The notes beneath the pieces were generated by a model that was given only the letters and a program-made list of their open reading frames with translations, did not search any database and was not told where the DNA came from. Positions 8,783 through 17,515 of a stretch of DNA of 64,000 nucleotides are shown in pieces. The first letter of the stretch is position 1. The number at the start of each line of letters is the position of its first letter. A program made the position numbers and the translations under genes. Source of the stretch: Cellulosimicrobium cellulans (GTDB lineage Bacteria; Actinomycetota; Actinomycetes; Actinomycetales; Cellulomonadaceae). The DNA lies in the NCBI RefSeq assembly GCF_007679345.1, contig NZ_VEGH01000015.1, forward strand, positions 1 to 64,000, given 5' to 3'.

Positions 8783-9466
8783 GTGCAGCTCCTGCTCACG
8801 TCCGGCGGCGTCACCAACCCCAGCATCCGCGCGGCGCTCGACCGGCTGCTGCCCCGGCCGCTCGCCGAGTGCCGCGCCCTCGTCGTCCCCACCGCCCAGT
8901 GGGGCCACCCGCTCTGCGGGCCGGGGTCGGTGCGCGGCCTGGTCGCGGCCGAGCCGGGGTTCGAGCACCTGACCGGCCTCGGCTGGGCCTCGCTGGGCGT
9001 GCTGGAGCTGACCGCGCTGCCGACGATCGGCGCCGAGCGCTGGGCGCCGTGGGTGCGGGACGCGGACGTGCTGCTGGTCGACGGCGGCGACGCGACGTAC
9101 CTCGCGCACTGGGTGCGGGAGTCCGGGCTGGCGGACCTGCTCCTCGGGCTGCCCGACCTGGTGTGGGTCGGGGTCAGCGCGGGGAGCATGGTCATGACGC
9201 CGCGGATCGGCGAGATGTTCGTCGAGTGGGCCGACGCTCCGGACGACAGCGCGCTCGGGCTCGTGCCGTTCGCGATCTTCCCGCACCTGGACGCGTTCCC
9301 GACCAACACGATGGCCGCCGCGGAGCGGTGGGCGGCCGGCCTCGGCGGGCTGCCGGGGTTCGCGATCGACGAGCAGACGGCGATCGTCGTCCCCGACGGG
9401 GCGGTCGAGGTGGTGTCCGAGGGGGAGTGGGCGCGGCTCGGGGGCGCGGAGGAGGAGCGGCGATGA
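8783..9466 (+). CDS. Peptidase S51 (dipeptidase E-like)
   Basis: A 227-residue protein of the S51 fold, a class I glutamine-amidotransferase-like hydrolase. The nucleophile elbow GVSAGSMVM holds the catalytic serine, and VDGGDATYLAHWVR matches the family's GG(N/D)T segment. The start is GTG 8783, set by GGGAGGA 5 bases upstream and by the immediate LLLTSGG beta-strand. Members cleave Asp-X dipeptides or process cyanophycin-type peptides; the substrate here is unknown. Its stop overlaps the start of the following PIN-like gene (ATGA). Confidence 0.82.
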   Translation: MQLLLTSGGVTNPSIRAALDRLLPRPLAECRALVVPTAQWGHPLCGPGSVRGLVAAEPGFEHLTGLGWASLGVLELTALPTIGAERWAPWVRDADVLLVDGGDATYLAHWVRESGLADLLLGLPDLVWVGVSAGSMVMTPRIGEMFVEWADAPDDSALGLVPFAIFPHLDAFPTNTMAAAERWAAGLGGLPGFAIDEQTAIVVPDGAVEVVSEGEWARLGGAEEERR

Positions 9467-9873
9467 CGCGCTTCGCGATCGACGCCCCGACGGCCGTGCG
9501 CCTGGTCGAGGAGGGGTTCGTCGTGCCCGACGGGCACCAGCTGGTCGCCCCGAACCTGCTCCGCTCGGAGGCGATGGGCCTGCTCTACCGCGACGTCCGC
9601 GCGGGCGTGCTCGACCCGGCGCGGGCCGAGCGGCTGCTCGACGGGCTGACGACGATGCGCGTCCGGCTGCTCGGCGACCGGGTCTCCCGGGCCGTCGCGT
9701 GGCGGATCGCCACCGAGCAGGGCTGGGACGGCGTCGCCCCTGCGGAGTACGTCGCGGTCGCCCGGCTGCAGGCGGACGTGCTCGTCGCTGCCGACGAGGA
9801 CCTGGCGCGGCGGGCGCGCAGCCTGGTCGTCCTCGCCCCGGTCGAGGACCTGCTGGCGCTGAGCGCCCCGTAG
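9463..9873 (+). CDS. PIN-like domain protein
   Basis: A 136-residue protein resembling PIN-domain (VapC-type) ribonucleases: FAIDAPTAVRL at the N-terminus with the first acidic residue, LLRSEAMGLLYR with the second, and AEYVAVARLQADVLVAADED with the distal acidic cluster. It is translationally coupled to the S51 peptidase by ATGA overlap. No small antitoxin gene lies beside it, so it is better regarded as a stand-alone PIN-like protein than a proven toxin. The conserved Asp near AEYVAV is Glu here, which leaves activity uncertain. Confidence 0.6.
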   Translation: MTRFAIDAPTAVRLVEEGFVVPDGHQLVAPNLLRSEAMGLLYRDVRAGVLDPARAERLLDGLTTMRVRLLGDRVSRAVAWRIATEQGWDGVAPAEYVAVARLQADVLVAADEDLARRARSLVVLAPVEDLLALSAP

Positions 9874-10058
9874 CGCGGCGCTCCGTCGTCGCGCGCCCAC
9901 GCCCGCGGCGGCGGCCACCAGCTTCGTGAACTCCCAGCGGACCTGCGTGCTGGCCGGGCCGGGCGTGCGTGCTTCCACGCAAAGGGCGCCTCCCCGACGT
10001 CCCCGACGCCGGAGGGTGGCACCCGTCCGCACCAGACGCCCCACACCGGGAGAACACC

Positions 10059-10634
10059 ATGACCTCGCTGCCCACCCCCGCCGCGCCGAGCCGCCGCCGG
10101 TCCGCCGTCACCCGCTACGCCCTCGCGGGCGCGGCCCTCCTCGGCGTCGGCGCCGCCGCGACCACCGCCCTGTGGACCGACGACGCCTGGTTCTCCGCCG
10201 AGGCGAGCGCGATCGACCCGGCGACGGCGATCGACCTCCGCGGCGCCTTCGTCGAGACCGGGTCCCCGGCCCCGGGCGACTTCATCACCGCGGACGACGA
10301 CCCCGCCTCGGGCACGGACGTGGTCCGCATCCCCGCACACGTGCTCGCGGGGCTGACCGCGGGCGACTCGGTCACAATGCCGGTGTGGCTGCGGAACGCC
10401 GGGACCGCCGACCTCGTGATCGCCGAGCCCACGGTGCGGACCGACGGCCCGCTGTTCGCCCCCGGCGGGGCGACCGCGACGCTCGGCACCGCGCCGACCG
10501 CGCTGGCCGTCGGCGGGACGGCCTCGGTGGACCTGACCGTCGCGCTGCCCGCGGAGGCCGACGCCGGCACGTTCGGCGGCGCCGCCGGCAGCGTCGCCAT
10601 CGCGTTCCAGGGCTCCCTCGCCCCCCGCTCGTGA
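10059..10634 (+). CDS. SipW-dependent secreted protein, TasA/CalY-like
   Basis: A 191-residue secreted protein. The N-terminus has a basic segment, a hydrophobic core (YALAGAALLGVGAAATTA) and then LWTDDAWFSAEASAI, the pattern recognised in SipW-type signal peptides (G-x-x-A-x-W-T-D). The mature part is beta-rich with a dispersed acidic character and looks like a camelysin/TasA-type domain, including a VWLRNAGTADLVIAEP segment. TasA relatives build extracellular fibres in Bacillus; here only the architecture supports that. ATG 10059 follows GGGAGAA. The dedicated signal peptidase gene starts within its stop codon (GTGA). Confidence 0.75.
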   Translation: MTSLPTPAAPSRRRSAVTRYALAGAALLGVGAAATTALWTDDAWFSAEASAIDPATAIDLRGAFVETGSPAPGDFITADDDPASGTDVVRIPAHVLAGLTAGDSVTMPVWLRNAGTADLVIAEPTVRTDGPLFAPGGATATLGTAPTALAVGGTASVDLTVALPAEADAGTFGGAAGSVAIAFQGSLAPRS

Positions 10635-11179
10635 TCGGGCGGGCTCACGCAGGGCGTGCCGTGCGCACGCTCCGGACCGCGGGACACGTCGCGCTGTGGC
10701 TCGTCGCCGCGCTCGGCCTCGTCAGCCTCCTCGCCTGGGGAGCCACCCGGGCCGGCTGGATCCAGCCGCTCGTCGTCGTCTCCGGGTCCATGGAGCCGGC
10801 GATCGGGACCGGCGACCTGCTCGTCGCGGTGCCGCGCCCGACCGCCGACCTGCGGGTCGGCGACGTCGCGACGCTGCGCAGCAGCACCACCGGCGTCCTC
10901 GTGACCCACCGGGTCGTCGCCGTCGAGCGCACCCCGGGGGACGGGTGGACCGTGCGGATGCAGGGTGACGCGAACGCGTCCCCGGACGCCTCCGCCTACC
11001 CGGTGGGCGACACGGTCTGGCAGCCGGTGGCCCGCCTCGCCGGGGCCGGTCGCGTCGTCACGACGCTCACCCGGCCCGGCGTCGCGGCTCCGCTCGGGGT
11101 GGCCCTCGCCGCCCTCGTCGGCCTCAGCGCGCTCCCCGCGGGGCGGGTCGCCGAGGGCCGCGCGGCGGTGGCCCCGTGA
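10631..11179 (+). CDS. sipW: SipW-type signal peptidase I
   Basis: A 182-residue membrane-bound signal peptidase of the ER/archaeal type. A first membrane helix (about 18-40) precedes VVVSGSMEPAIGTGDLL with the catalytic Ser about residue 53; His93 in LVTHRVVAVE replaces the lysine base of classical bacterial enzymes, and QGDANASPD supplies the downstream Asp box. A second helix lies near the C-terminus. It overlaps both neighbours by 4 bases, so it is translated in one operon with its likely substrates at 10059 and 11708. Confidence 0.88.
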   Translation: MIGRAHAGRAVRTLRTAGHVALWLVAALGLVSLLAWGATRAGWIQPLVVVSGSMEPAIGTGDLLVAVPRPTADLRVGDVATLRSSTTGVLVTHRVVAVERTPGDGWTVRMQGDANASPDASAYPVGDTVWQPVARLAGAGRVVTTLTRPGVAAPLGVALAALVGLSALPAGRVAEGRAAVAP

Positions 11180-11715
11180 GCCGCGCGGCCGCCGCGACCG
11201 CGCTGCTGCTCGCGGTCGCCCTCGCGCTCGGGTCGGTGGCGTCCGCCGCCGGCGCGGGGGCGGCGACGCGCCGGGAGCCGCTGCACGCGGCGTTCCCCGA
11301 TCTCCGGCCCGGTGCGACCGCGTCGGAGGCCTGGGCGCTCGGGCTGCCGCGGCGTGCCGTGCTGGCGGGGGCCACGGTGACCGGCTCCGGCTCTCCCGGG
11401 CTCGCCTGGGACGTCGGGATCTGCCGGCCGGCGACCGGCGCCTGCGTGCCCGTCGTCGACGGCGCGACCGGCACCGTGCTGCCACCGGGGGCGTACGAGC
11501 TGCGGGTCGCGGTCACGGCCGCGCCGGATCTCGCACCGGGCGCAGCGGCCCGGCTCGACGGCGACCTCGTGCTCGCCGACGCGCGCCCGGTCGGCCGGCT
11601 GGCCGCGACCGGCGTGCAGGCGCCACCGCTCCTGGCCCTCGCGGCCGCTGCGGTCGCCGTCGGCCTGCTGCTGATCGGCCGGGCGCGTCGCGGGCGGCGG
11701 TCCGGCCGTGGCTGA
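11176..11715 (+). CDS. Cell-wall-anchored protein with LAATG sorting signal
   Basis: A 179-residue protein with a conventional signal peptide (ATALLLAVALALGSVASA) and a C-terminal sorting signal: LAATG at about 142-146, a hydrophobic stretch, then an arginine-rich end. LAxTG signals are the type used by class E sortases of high-GC Gram-positives. The mature domain (about 35-140) is unrecognised; two cysteines in GICRPATGACVP may form a disulfide. It overlaps the SipW gene (GTGA) and the next open frame by 8 bases. It may anchor the fibre-like partners to the wall; this is inference from context. Confidence 0.72.
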   Translation: MSRAAAATALLLAVALALGSVASAAGAGAATRREPLHAAFPDLRPGATASEAWALGLPRRAVLAGATVTGSGSPGLAWDVGICRPATGACVPVVDGATGTVLPPGAYELRVAVTAAPDLAPGAAARLDGDLVLADARPVGRLAATGVQAPPLLALAAAAVAVGLLLIGRARRGRRSGRG

Positions 11716-12293
11716 GCGTCGTCCCGCCGCCGGGGCCTCCGCGGCCCGCCGGGTCCCGCGGCGGCACCACGTCCTCGCGCTGCTGGGCCTCGGGCTGCTG
11801 ACCGCGCCGGGTGCCGCCGCGACCGGTGCGGCGTGGACCGACGACGTGCATGCCGCCGCCCCCGTGAGCGCCGGCAGCTGGTCCACCGGGTCCCTCCGGT
11901 GAGCCCTGCGAGGTGGTCCGCGTGGCGGACCAGCAGGTCGACCCCGCGTACAACTGCGAGCTGGTGCAGCGCTCGGCGGCATGGGACCAGGCGGCCCAGC
12001 CGCACCAGCTGCACGTCGTGCTGGACGTGCGGTACACCTACCCGCCCGGCGTCTACGTGCTGCCGTCGGACCGCCAGGTGCGGTTCTCGACGTCCCTGGA
12101 GGTGCCCGGCCAGCCGGACTGGTGGACGTGGGACGAGGCGGTGGTGGACGCGTCCACCGACCCCGCGCCGACGCAGACCACGGCGTGCGCGGATCTGCCG
12201 CACGTCGCCGGGACGCTCCCGCCCGGCTACCAGTGGGGCACGCACTGGCTCGTCACCATGACCCCGGGCCCGGGCGGGTCCCTCTGCCGGTGA
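11708..12293 (+). pseudogene. Second SipW-dependent secreted protein, frameshifted
   Basis: GTG 11708 opens a 64-codon frame with a SipW-type signal (GAAATGAAWTDDVHAAAP then VSAGSWSTG) and hits TGA at 11900-11902. A second frame, reached by a one-base shift near 11885-11900, continues with GEPCEVVRVADQQVDP and a beta-rich domain to 12293 (LVTMTPGPGGSLCR). The second frame has no signal of its own and only weak starts (GTG 11913 or 11919). Joined, they give a normal secreted protein of about 190 residues. A real mutation or an indel error are both possible; two independent short proteins is the less likely reading. Confidence 0.6.
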
Positions 12294-12305
12294 GCCCGCC
12301 CCGGC

Positions 12306-12356
12306 CACCCGGTCCCCGGGGGCGCGGCCGAGGCCGCGGCCCCCGGGGACCGGGTG
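12306..12356. terminator. Bidirectional terminator hairpin between the SipW cluster and the alcohol dehydrogenase
   Basis: Arms of about 18 bases beginning CACCCGGTCCCC and ending GGGGACCGGGTG, with a further GCGGCC/GGCCGC stem inside. It lies between two convergent genes. There is no T-run, as is usual in high-GC actinobacteria. Confidence 0.75.
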
Positions 12357-12362
12357 CTGGGC

Positions 12363-13406
12363 TCAGGCCATCGTCGCCACGTCGATGACGAACCGGTACC
12401 GCACGTCCGAGCGCAGCACGCGCTCGTACGCCTCGTTCACGGCGTCGGCCGCGATCAGCTCCGTCTCGGGTGCGATGCCGTGCTCGGCGCAGAAGTCGAG
12501 CATCTCCTGCGTCTCGGCGATGCTGCCGATGCTCGACCCGGCGAACGAGCGGCGGTTGCCGAACAGGGTGAACACCTGGACGGGCAGCGGCTCGCCGGGC
12601 GCGCCGACGTTGACCAGGGTGCCGTCGAGCCGGAGCAGCGACAGGTACGCGCCCAGGTCGACGACCGCGGACACGGTGTTGACGATGAGGTCGAAGGTGT
12701 TCGCGAGCTCGGCGAACGTCGCCGGGTCCTCGGTGGCGAAGTAGTGGTCCGCGCCGAGCTCGAGCCCGTCGGCCTTCTTGCTCAGCGTGCGGGACAGCAC
12801 GGTGACCTCGGCGCCCATCGCGTGCGCGAGCTTGACGGCCATGTGGCCGAGGCCGCCCATGCCGACGACCGCGACCTTCTTGCCCGGGCCGGCGCCCCAG
12901 TGGGCGAGGGGGGAGTACGTGGTCACCCCGGCGCACAGCAGGGGCGCGGCCTTGTCGAACGGGATGGCCTCCGGGACGCGGAGGACGAAGTCCTCGTCGA
13001 CGACCACGTGGGTCGAGTACCCGCCCTGCGTGATGGTGCCGTCGCGGTCGACGGACGCGTAGGTCTGGGTGTTGCCCTCGAGGCAGTACTGCTCGAGGCC
13101 GGCGCGGCAGTTCTCGCACTCCCGGCAGGAGTCGACCATGCAGCCGACGCCGACCCGGTCGCCGACGGCGTGCCGGGTGACCTCGGCGCCGACCTCGGCG
13201 ACCACGCCGACGATCTCGTGCCCGACGACCTGCGGGTAGGTGATGGGGCCCCAGTCGCCCCGGACGGTGTGGATGTCGGAGTGGCAGACGCCGGCGTAGC
13301 GGATCTCGATCAGCACGTCCTTCGGCCCCACGTCGCGGCGCTCGATCGTCACGGGGACGAGCGGCTCGGTCGCGGAGGGGGCGGCGTAGGCGTTGACGGT
13401 GAGCAC
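12363..13406 (-). CDS. Zinc-dependent NAD(P) alcohol dehydrogenase (YahK/CAD type)
   Basis: A 347-residue medium-chain dehydrogenase. The catalytic zinc site is visible in VCHSDIHTV and [10 protein letters not shown], and the structural zinc site in [15 protein letters not shown]. The Rossmann fold carries [17 protein letters not shown]. This arrangement matches the cinnamyl-alcohol-dehydrogenase / YahK aldehyde reductase branch, which reduces aldehydes with NADPH. GTG 13406 has GGGAG 6 bases upstream. It is a single-gene unit ending at the strong hairpin 12306-12356. Confidence 0.9.
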   Translation of the reverse strand: MLTVNAYAAPSATEPLVPVTIERRDVGPKDVLIEIRYAGVCHSDIHTVRGDWGPITYPQVVGHEIVGVVAEVGAEVTRHAVGDRVGVGCMVDSCRECENCRAGLEQYCLEGNTQTYASVDRDGTITQGGYSTHVVVDEDFVLRVPEAIPFDKAAPLLCAGVTTYSPLAHWGAGPGKKVAVVGMGGLGHMAVKLAHAMGAEVTVLSRTLSKKADGLELGADHYFATEDPATFAELANTFDLIVNTVSAVVDLGAYLSLLRLDGTLVNVGAPGEPLPVQVFTLFGNRRSFAGSSIGSIAETQEMLDFCAEHGIAPETELIAADAVNEAYERVLRSDVRYRFVIDVATMA

Positions 13407-13640
13407 AGGACTCCCAGGGGTGCGCGGGACGGTGGGTGGACGCCGGCCGGGTCGTCGTCGACGGCCGGTCGCCCGCACAGTCAACCCCGCCGCGGCCGAT
13501 CGTGCGAGGCCCTGCCAGCCCCTCCTTGGCGGCGCGGAGGTGACCCGGCGGTACGCCACCTCGACGGCGCCGGACGGGCGCGCCGGACCTGGGGCCGGAG
13601 CGCGGGGCGCCGGTGCGCCGGCACCGGCCTTACACGCCAC

Positions 13641-13672
13641 GAGGGGCGCCTCCCTGACGGGAGACGCCCCTC
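13641..13672. terminator. Terminator hairpin downstream of glnA
   Basis: GAGGGGCG and CGCCCCTC arms with CTCCC/GGGAG inside, one mismatch and a TGAC loop, 28 bases beyond the glnA stop. Confidence 0.7.
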
Positions 13673-13699
13673 GCATGCGCACTGACCGGGAGCAGCCGA

Positions 13700-15124
13700 T
13701 CAGACGTCGTAGTAGAGCTCGAACTCGTGCGGGTGCGGGCGCAGCCGGATCGGGTCGATCTCCGCGGACCGCTTGTAGTCGATCCAGGTCTGGATCAGGT
13801 CCGGGGTGAACACGTTGCCGGCGGTCAGCCAGTCGTGGTCGGCCTCGAGGTTGTCGAGCACCTCGCCGAGCGAGCCGGGGACCTGCTGGATGAGCGCGTG
13901 CTCCTCCGGGGGCAGCTCGTACAGGTCCTTGTCGACCGGCTCCGGCGGCTCGATCCGGTTCTGGATGCCGTCGAGGCCGGCCATCAGCATGGCCGCGAAG
14001 CACAGGTACGGGTTCGACGACGGGTCCGGCACGCGGAACTCGATGCGCTTGGCCTTCGGGTTCGAGCCGGTGACCGGGATGCGGATGCACGCGGAGCGGT
14101 TGCGGGCCGAGTAGACCAGGTTGACCGGCGCCTCGAAGCCCGGGACCAGGCGGTGGTAGGAGTTCACCGTCGGGTTGGTGAACGCCAGCAGCGACGGGGC
14201 GTGCTTGAGCAGGCCGCCGATGTACCAGCGGGCCATGTCGGACAGGCCGCCGTAGCCCTTCTCGTCGAAGAACAGCGGCTTGCCGTCCTTCCACAGCGAC
14301 TGGTGCACGTGCATGCCCGAGCCGTTGTCGCCGAACAGCGGCTTCGGCATGAAGGTCGCGGTGCGGCCGTCGGCGTGCGCGACGTTCTTCACGACGTACT
14401 TGAACAGCTGCACCTTGTCGGCCGACTTGGCGAGCGTGTCGAAGCGGTAGTTGATCTCCGCCTGGCCGGCGGTGCCGACCTCGTGGTGCGCGCGCTCGAC
14501 CTCGAGGCCGAGGGCGTCCAGCTGGAGCGAGATCTTGTCGCGCAGGTCGGCGAAGTGGTCGACCGGCGGGACGGGGAAGTAGCCGCCCTTGTAGGGGGTC
14601 TTGTGGCCGAGGTTGCCACCCTCCTCGACGCGGCCCGTGTTCCAGGCGGCCTCGATGGAGTCGATCGAGTAGAACGACGCGTTCTGCTTCGTCTCGAAGC
14701 GCACGTCGTCGAAGATGTAGAACTCGGCCTCGGGGGCGAAGAACGCCGTGTCCGCGATGCCGGTCGAGCGCAGGTACGCCTCGGCCTTGGCGGCGACCTG
14801 GCGCGGGTCGCGGCTGTAGGGCTCGTCGGTGTACGGGTCGACGATGTGGAAGTTCAGCACGAGCGTCTTCTCCGTGCGGAACGGGTCGACGAACGCCGTC
14901 GTCACGTCCGGCAGGAGCTTCATGTCCGACTCGTTGATCGCCTGGAAGCCGCGGATCGACGACCCGTCGAACATCTGGCCCTCGACGAAGAAGCTCTCGT
15001 CCACGGACGCGGCCGGCACGTTGAAGTGCTGCATCACGCCGGGCAGGTCGCAGAACCGGACGTCGACGAACTTGACGTCCTCGTTCTTGATGAAGGCCAG
15101 GACTTCCTCTGGCGTGCTGAACAT
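13700..15124 (-). CDS. glnA: Glutamine synthetase type I
   Basis: A 474-residue GlnA that joins ammonia to glutamate using ATP in a dodecamer. Visible are [16 protein letters not shown], the metal-binding [23 protein letters not shown], and the ATP-site region [17 protein letters not shown]. The adenylylation loop [10 protein letters not shown] retains the modifiable tyrosine, so GlnE control is expected. ATG 15124 has GAGGAG 6 bases upstream. A four-box GlnR site lies upstream (15183-15220) with a TAGCCT -10 at 15167-15172, pointing to transcriptional control by nitrogen status. Confidence 0.97.
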   Translation of the reverse strand: MFSTPEEVLAFIKNEDVKFVDVRFCDLPGVMQHFNVPAASVDESFFVEGQMFDGSSIRGFQAINESDMKLLPDVTTAFVDPFRTEKTLVLNFHIVDPYTDEPYSRDPRQVAAKAEAYLRSTGIADTAFFAPEAEFYIFDDVRFETKQNASFYSIDSIEAAWNTGRVEEGGNLGHKTPYKGGYFPVPPVDHFADLRDKISLQLDALGLEVERAHHEVGTAGQAEINYRFDTLAKSADKVQLFKYVVKNVAHADGRTATFMPKPLFGDNGSGMHVHQSLWKDGKPLFFDEKGYGGLSDMARWYIGGLLKHAPSLLAFTNPTVNSYHRLVPGFEAPVNLVYSARNRSACIRIPVTGSNPKAKRIEFRVPDPSSNPYLCFAAMLMAGLDGIQNRIEPPEPVDKDLYELPPEEHALIQQVPGSLGEVLDNLEADHDWLTAGNVFTPDLIQTWIDYKRSAEIDPIRLRPHPHEFELYYDV

Positions 15125-15166
15125 CCGCTGCTCCTCGGGTTGACGTGCCCTCACCGGGCTCCGACG

Positions 15167-15172
15167 AGGCTA
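15167..15172 (-). promoter_or_regulatory. Probable -10 box of glnA
   Basis: TAGCCT on the minus strand, 42 bases before the ATG and just downstream of the GlnR boxes, fitting activator-dependent transcription. Confidence 0.5.
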
Positions 15173-15182
15173 GGGGTGCCCG

Positions 15183-15220
15183 ATTTCCCGCCGGTGTACC
15201 GATTGTTTCGCCCGTGTTAC
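15183..15220 (-). promoter_or_regulatory. GlnR operator, four half-boxes
   Basis: Read on the minus strand: GTAAC, six bases, GAAAC, six bases, TACAC, six bases, GAAAT. This is the gTnAC-n6-GaAAC-n6-gTnAC-n6-GaAAC layout known for GlnR in front of actinobacterial glnA. The upstream pair is perfect, the downstream pair matches in part. All spacings are exactly six. Confidence 0.8.
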
Positions 15221-15284
15221 GTGACCCCCGATCCGTGTTGCTGGCGCGTGACAGGAGGCGGTCGGGGTGCGCGCGGCGGGCGGT

Positions 15285-15290
15285 TACCGT
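15285..15290 (+). promoter_or_regulatory. Leaderless -10 box of the RDD gene
   Basis: TACCGT followed by six bases and the ATG, with no Shine-Dalgarno sequence between. Confidence 0.6.
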
Positions 15291-15296
15291 TGACGC

Positions 15297-15791
15297 ATGG
15301 TCGATCGCGAGGACGTCGGTTCGTGGCTCGAGGGGCCGCCCGTGGGGGACGGGAGCGCGCCGAGCGGCAGCCGGCTGGGTCTGCCCGCCACGGGGAGCGG
15401 GTCGCTCGCGCCGCTGGGCCGCCGGCTGATCGCGCTGCTGATCGACTGGTTCGCCTGCCTCGCCATCGCCAACGTGTTCCTGCCGGCCGACGCGCAGCAG
15501 CTCGGCACGCTGGCGGTGTTCGCCGTCGAGAACGTGCTGCTGGTCGGCACCGTCGGCGGCACGCTCGGGCACCGGCTGCTGGGGATCCGCGTGCGCCGGG
15601 TGCGCCCGCCGGCGCTCGTCGCCCGCCCGGACGCACCGCCCGCCGACCCGGGCCCGGACGCGCCGCCGAACCTGCTGCTGGCCCTGGTGCGCACCGTGCT
15701 GCTCTGCCTGGTGATCCCCGCCGTGGTGTGGGACGCCGACGGCCGGGGCCTGCACGACCGCTCCGCGGGCACGGCGATCGTCCGCCGCTGA
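15297..15791 (+). CDS. RDD-family membrane protein
   Basis: A 164-residue protein with a polar N-terminal 40 residues and an RDD domain: [21 protein letters not shown] with the Arg-Asp signature (quoted from its family context), [15 protein letters not shown], then a last helix and [19 protein letters not shown]. Two to three membrane helices. Function is unknown; RDD proteins have been linked to ion exchange or lipid metabolism. It sits divergent from glnA, a position conserved in actinobacteria. Confidence 0.88.
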   Translation: MVDREDVGSWLEGPPVGDGSAPSGSRLGLPATGSGSLAPLGRRLIALLIDWFACLAIANVFLPADAQQLGTLAVFAVENVLLVGTVGGTLGHRLLGIRVRRVRPPALVARPDAPPADPGPDAPPNLLLALVRTVLLCLVIPAVVWDADGRGLHDRSAGTAIVRR

Positions 15792-15859
15792 CCGCGCGGC
15801 CCCGCCGCGCCCGCCCGTCTCCGCACCTGAGCCCCGCACCGTCCGCGCCTCGACCCTCT

Positions 15860-15933
15860 CGCGAGGGGGTAGTCGACGCGTCGAGCGAGTAGTCGCTGGG
15901 TACTCGCTCGACGCGTCGGTTGCTCGTTCGGCG
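15860..15933. repeat. 75-bp palindromic element, copy A (74 bp)
   Basis: Perfect 18-base arms at 15874-15891 and 15901-15918 (core GACGCGTCGAGCGAGTA) with a 9-base loop, inside a longer imperfect palindrome starting CGCGAG and ending TTCGGCG. It aligns with copies B-D at 43202, 55637 and 56748. It lies between convergent genes, 69 bases after the RDD stop. Confidence 0.85.
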
Positions 15934-16020
15934 GTTCGGCGCCCGGGCGACCGGGCGGCCGGGCGGCCGGGCAGCCGCGCGGGGTGCCCGCGCGGGCGAG
16001 GAGCGCGGCCGGACGCAGGA

Positions 16021-16052
16021 CGCGCCCGCACCCCCGAGGGGGTGCGGGCGCG
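16021..16052. terminator. Terminator hairpin downstream of the DUF4191 gene
   Basis: Perfect 15-base arms CGCGCCCGCACCCCC and its complement with a 2-base GA loop, 15 bases beyond the stop. Confidence 0.75.
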
Positions 16053-16066
16053 CGTGCGCGTGCGGC

Positions 16067-16792
16067 TCAGCGGCCGCGCATGCCCTTGCGGTCGGGGCGG
16101 ACGCGCATCGGGTCGACGCCCTTGGGCACCGGCATCTTGACCGCGCCGAGCGCCTGGAGCCGCTTGACGACCTCGCCGACCTCCGCCTTGGTGAGCTGCG
16201 GCTTGAGGCGCTGCACCTTGCGGGCGAGCTGCGGCAGCGGGACCTGGCCCTCCTCGCGACCGACCTCGATCAGCGTGATCGGCACGCCCTGGAGCACGCG
16301 CGCGGTGCGCTTGCGCTCCGACTCGAGCAGCTTGCCGATGCGGTTGGCGGGACCCTCGCCGATCAGGACGATGCCCGGGCGCCCGACGCCGCGGTAGACG
16401 AGGTCCTGGGTGCGCGGCGCGACGGCCACCGGCTCCTGCGCGAACGTCCAGCCGCGGCGGATGGTGCCGAGCGCGGACAGCGCGGCGCCCGGCTGGCCCT
16501 CGATCCGGGCGTACGCGGCGCGCTCGGCGCGGCGGGTCAGCGTGAACATGGCGCCGAGCAGCGCGAACGGGATGCTGACGAGCAGCCACCACCACCAGCT
16601 GAGGAAGAACAGGGCCAGCACCTGGCCCAGCACGACGATCCCGACGAACACCCCGAGGATCAGCCAGGTGACCGCGGGGTCCTGCTGCCGGGTCATCTGG
16701 TACGCCTGCCAGACCTGGTGGTACCACCGGGTCTTCTTCACCTTCGCGGGCTTCGCGGCCGCGCCGGCGGTCGGGTTCTTCTCACGGGCCAT
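16067..16792 (-). CDS. DUF4191 membrane protein
   Basis: A 241-residue actinobacterial protein of unknown function. A basic N-terminus ([18 protein letters not shown]) is followed by two adjacent membrane helices (about 42-90) and a long soluble C-terminal domain ending [11 protein letters not shown]. The family normally lies between lipA and the RDD/glnA genes. Here lipA is not adjacent. The start at 16792 sits 8 bases after a TAGACT box with no ribosome-binding site, so the mRNA is probably leaderless. Confidence 0.9.
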   Translation of the reverse strand: MAREKNPTAGAAAKPAKVKKTRWYHQVWQAYQMTRQQDPAVTWLILGVFVGIVVLGQVLALFFLSWWWWLLVSIPFALLGAMFTLTRRAERAAYARIEGQPGAALSALGTIRRGWTFAQEPVAVAPRTQDLVYRGVGRPGIVLIGEGPANRIGKLLESERKRTARVLQGVPITLIEVGREEGQVPLPQLARKVQRLKPQLTKAEVGEVVKRLQALGAVKMPVPKGVDPMRVRPDRKGMRGR

Positions 16793-16800
16793 GACCCGGG

Positions 16801-16806
16801 AGTCTA
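16801..16806 (-). promoter_or_regulatory. Leaderless -10 box of the DUF4191 gene
   Basis: TAGACT on the minus strand, 8 bases before the ATG. Confidence 0.5.
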
Positions 16807-16989
16807 CCGGCGCGCGCGGCTCCGCCGTCGCCCGGTCGGCGGGGCGCGGGGACCCGGGGCGCAGCCCCCGGTGCGGACCGCGTGCCGCGCCGCGGGACGG
16901 AGGTCCCTGGTGGCCGCTGCGCCGTCCGGGTGACGCTGGGAGGACGGGCGCGGCGCCGGGCCGGGCCACGGGACGCGGGGGAGGCGACC

Positions 16990-17508
16990 ATGCGGGTCCT
17001 GGTGACGGTGGCGTCGCGGCACGGCAGCACGCGGGAGATCGGCGCCGAGGTGGCGCAGGTGCTCCGCGCGGCGGGGCACGACGTCGCGGAGGTCGAGCCC
17101 GACGACGTCGGCTCCGTCGAGGAGTACGACGCGGTGGTGCTCGGCTCGGCGGTGTACGTCGGCCGGCTCGCGGCGGCGCTGCGCGACCTGGTCGACCGGG
17201 ACGCGGCGCGGCTGGCGTCCCGGCCGACGTGGCTGTTCTGGTCCGGGCGGGTGGGCGAGCCGCCGCTGCCCGCCGCCGAGCCCGACGACGTGCGGGTGGT
17301 GGCCCGGCGGGTGGGCGCGCGGGACGTCGTGGCGTTCGGCGGGCGGCTGGCTCGCGACGAGCTCGGGCTCGCCGAGCGGGCGCTGGTCGCGATGATCGAG
17401 GCCGAGGCGGGCGACTTCCGCGACTTCGACGAGGTGGACGCGTGGGCCGGCCGGGTCGCGGAGGACCTGCGGCGGATCGGGCGCGGCGGGGCGGTGGCCG
17501 GGCGCTGA
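16990..17508 (+). CDS. Flavodoxin-domain protein (HemG-like)
   Basis: A 172-residue single-domain protein. The N-terminal FMN phosphate loop VASRHGSTREIG, the EYDAVVLGSAVYVGRL strand-loop and FWSGRVGEP match the flavodoxin / protoporphyrinogen-oxidase HemG-type family (PF12724). The GGCACGGCAGCACG-coded loop is intact. ATG 16990 follows GGGGGAGGCGACC. It may be an electron carrier or menaquinone-dependent reductase; no haem gene is adjacent. It converges on the MarR gene, 7 bases away. Confidence 0.82.
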   Translation: MRVLVTVASRHGSTREIGAEVAQVLRAAGHDVAEVEPDDVGSVEEYDAVVLGSAVYVGRLAAALRDLVDRDAARLASRPTWLFWSGRVGEPPLPAAEPDDVRVVARRVGARDVVAFGGRLARDELGLAERALVAMIEAEAGDFRDFDEVDAWAGRVAEDLRRIGRGGAVAGR

Positions 17509-17515
17509 GCCCCCG

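Noticed and set aside
9463..9873. VapC toxin of a toxin-antitoxin pair
   Set aside because: No antitoxin-sized gene is adjacent; the partner is a peptidase.
7234..10044. A 936-codon open frame extending dinB far upstream on the minus strand
   Set aside because: The extension lies antisense to the peptidase and PIN-like genes and is low-complexity Arg/Pro/Ala sequence; family motifs begin only after 8691.
12363..16727. A 1454-codon minus-strand frame spanning the dehydrogenase and the glnA region
   Set aside because: Only the last 347 codons show protein-family sequence. The rest is an off-frame reading of glnA and DUF4191, a usual effect at 75% GC.
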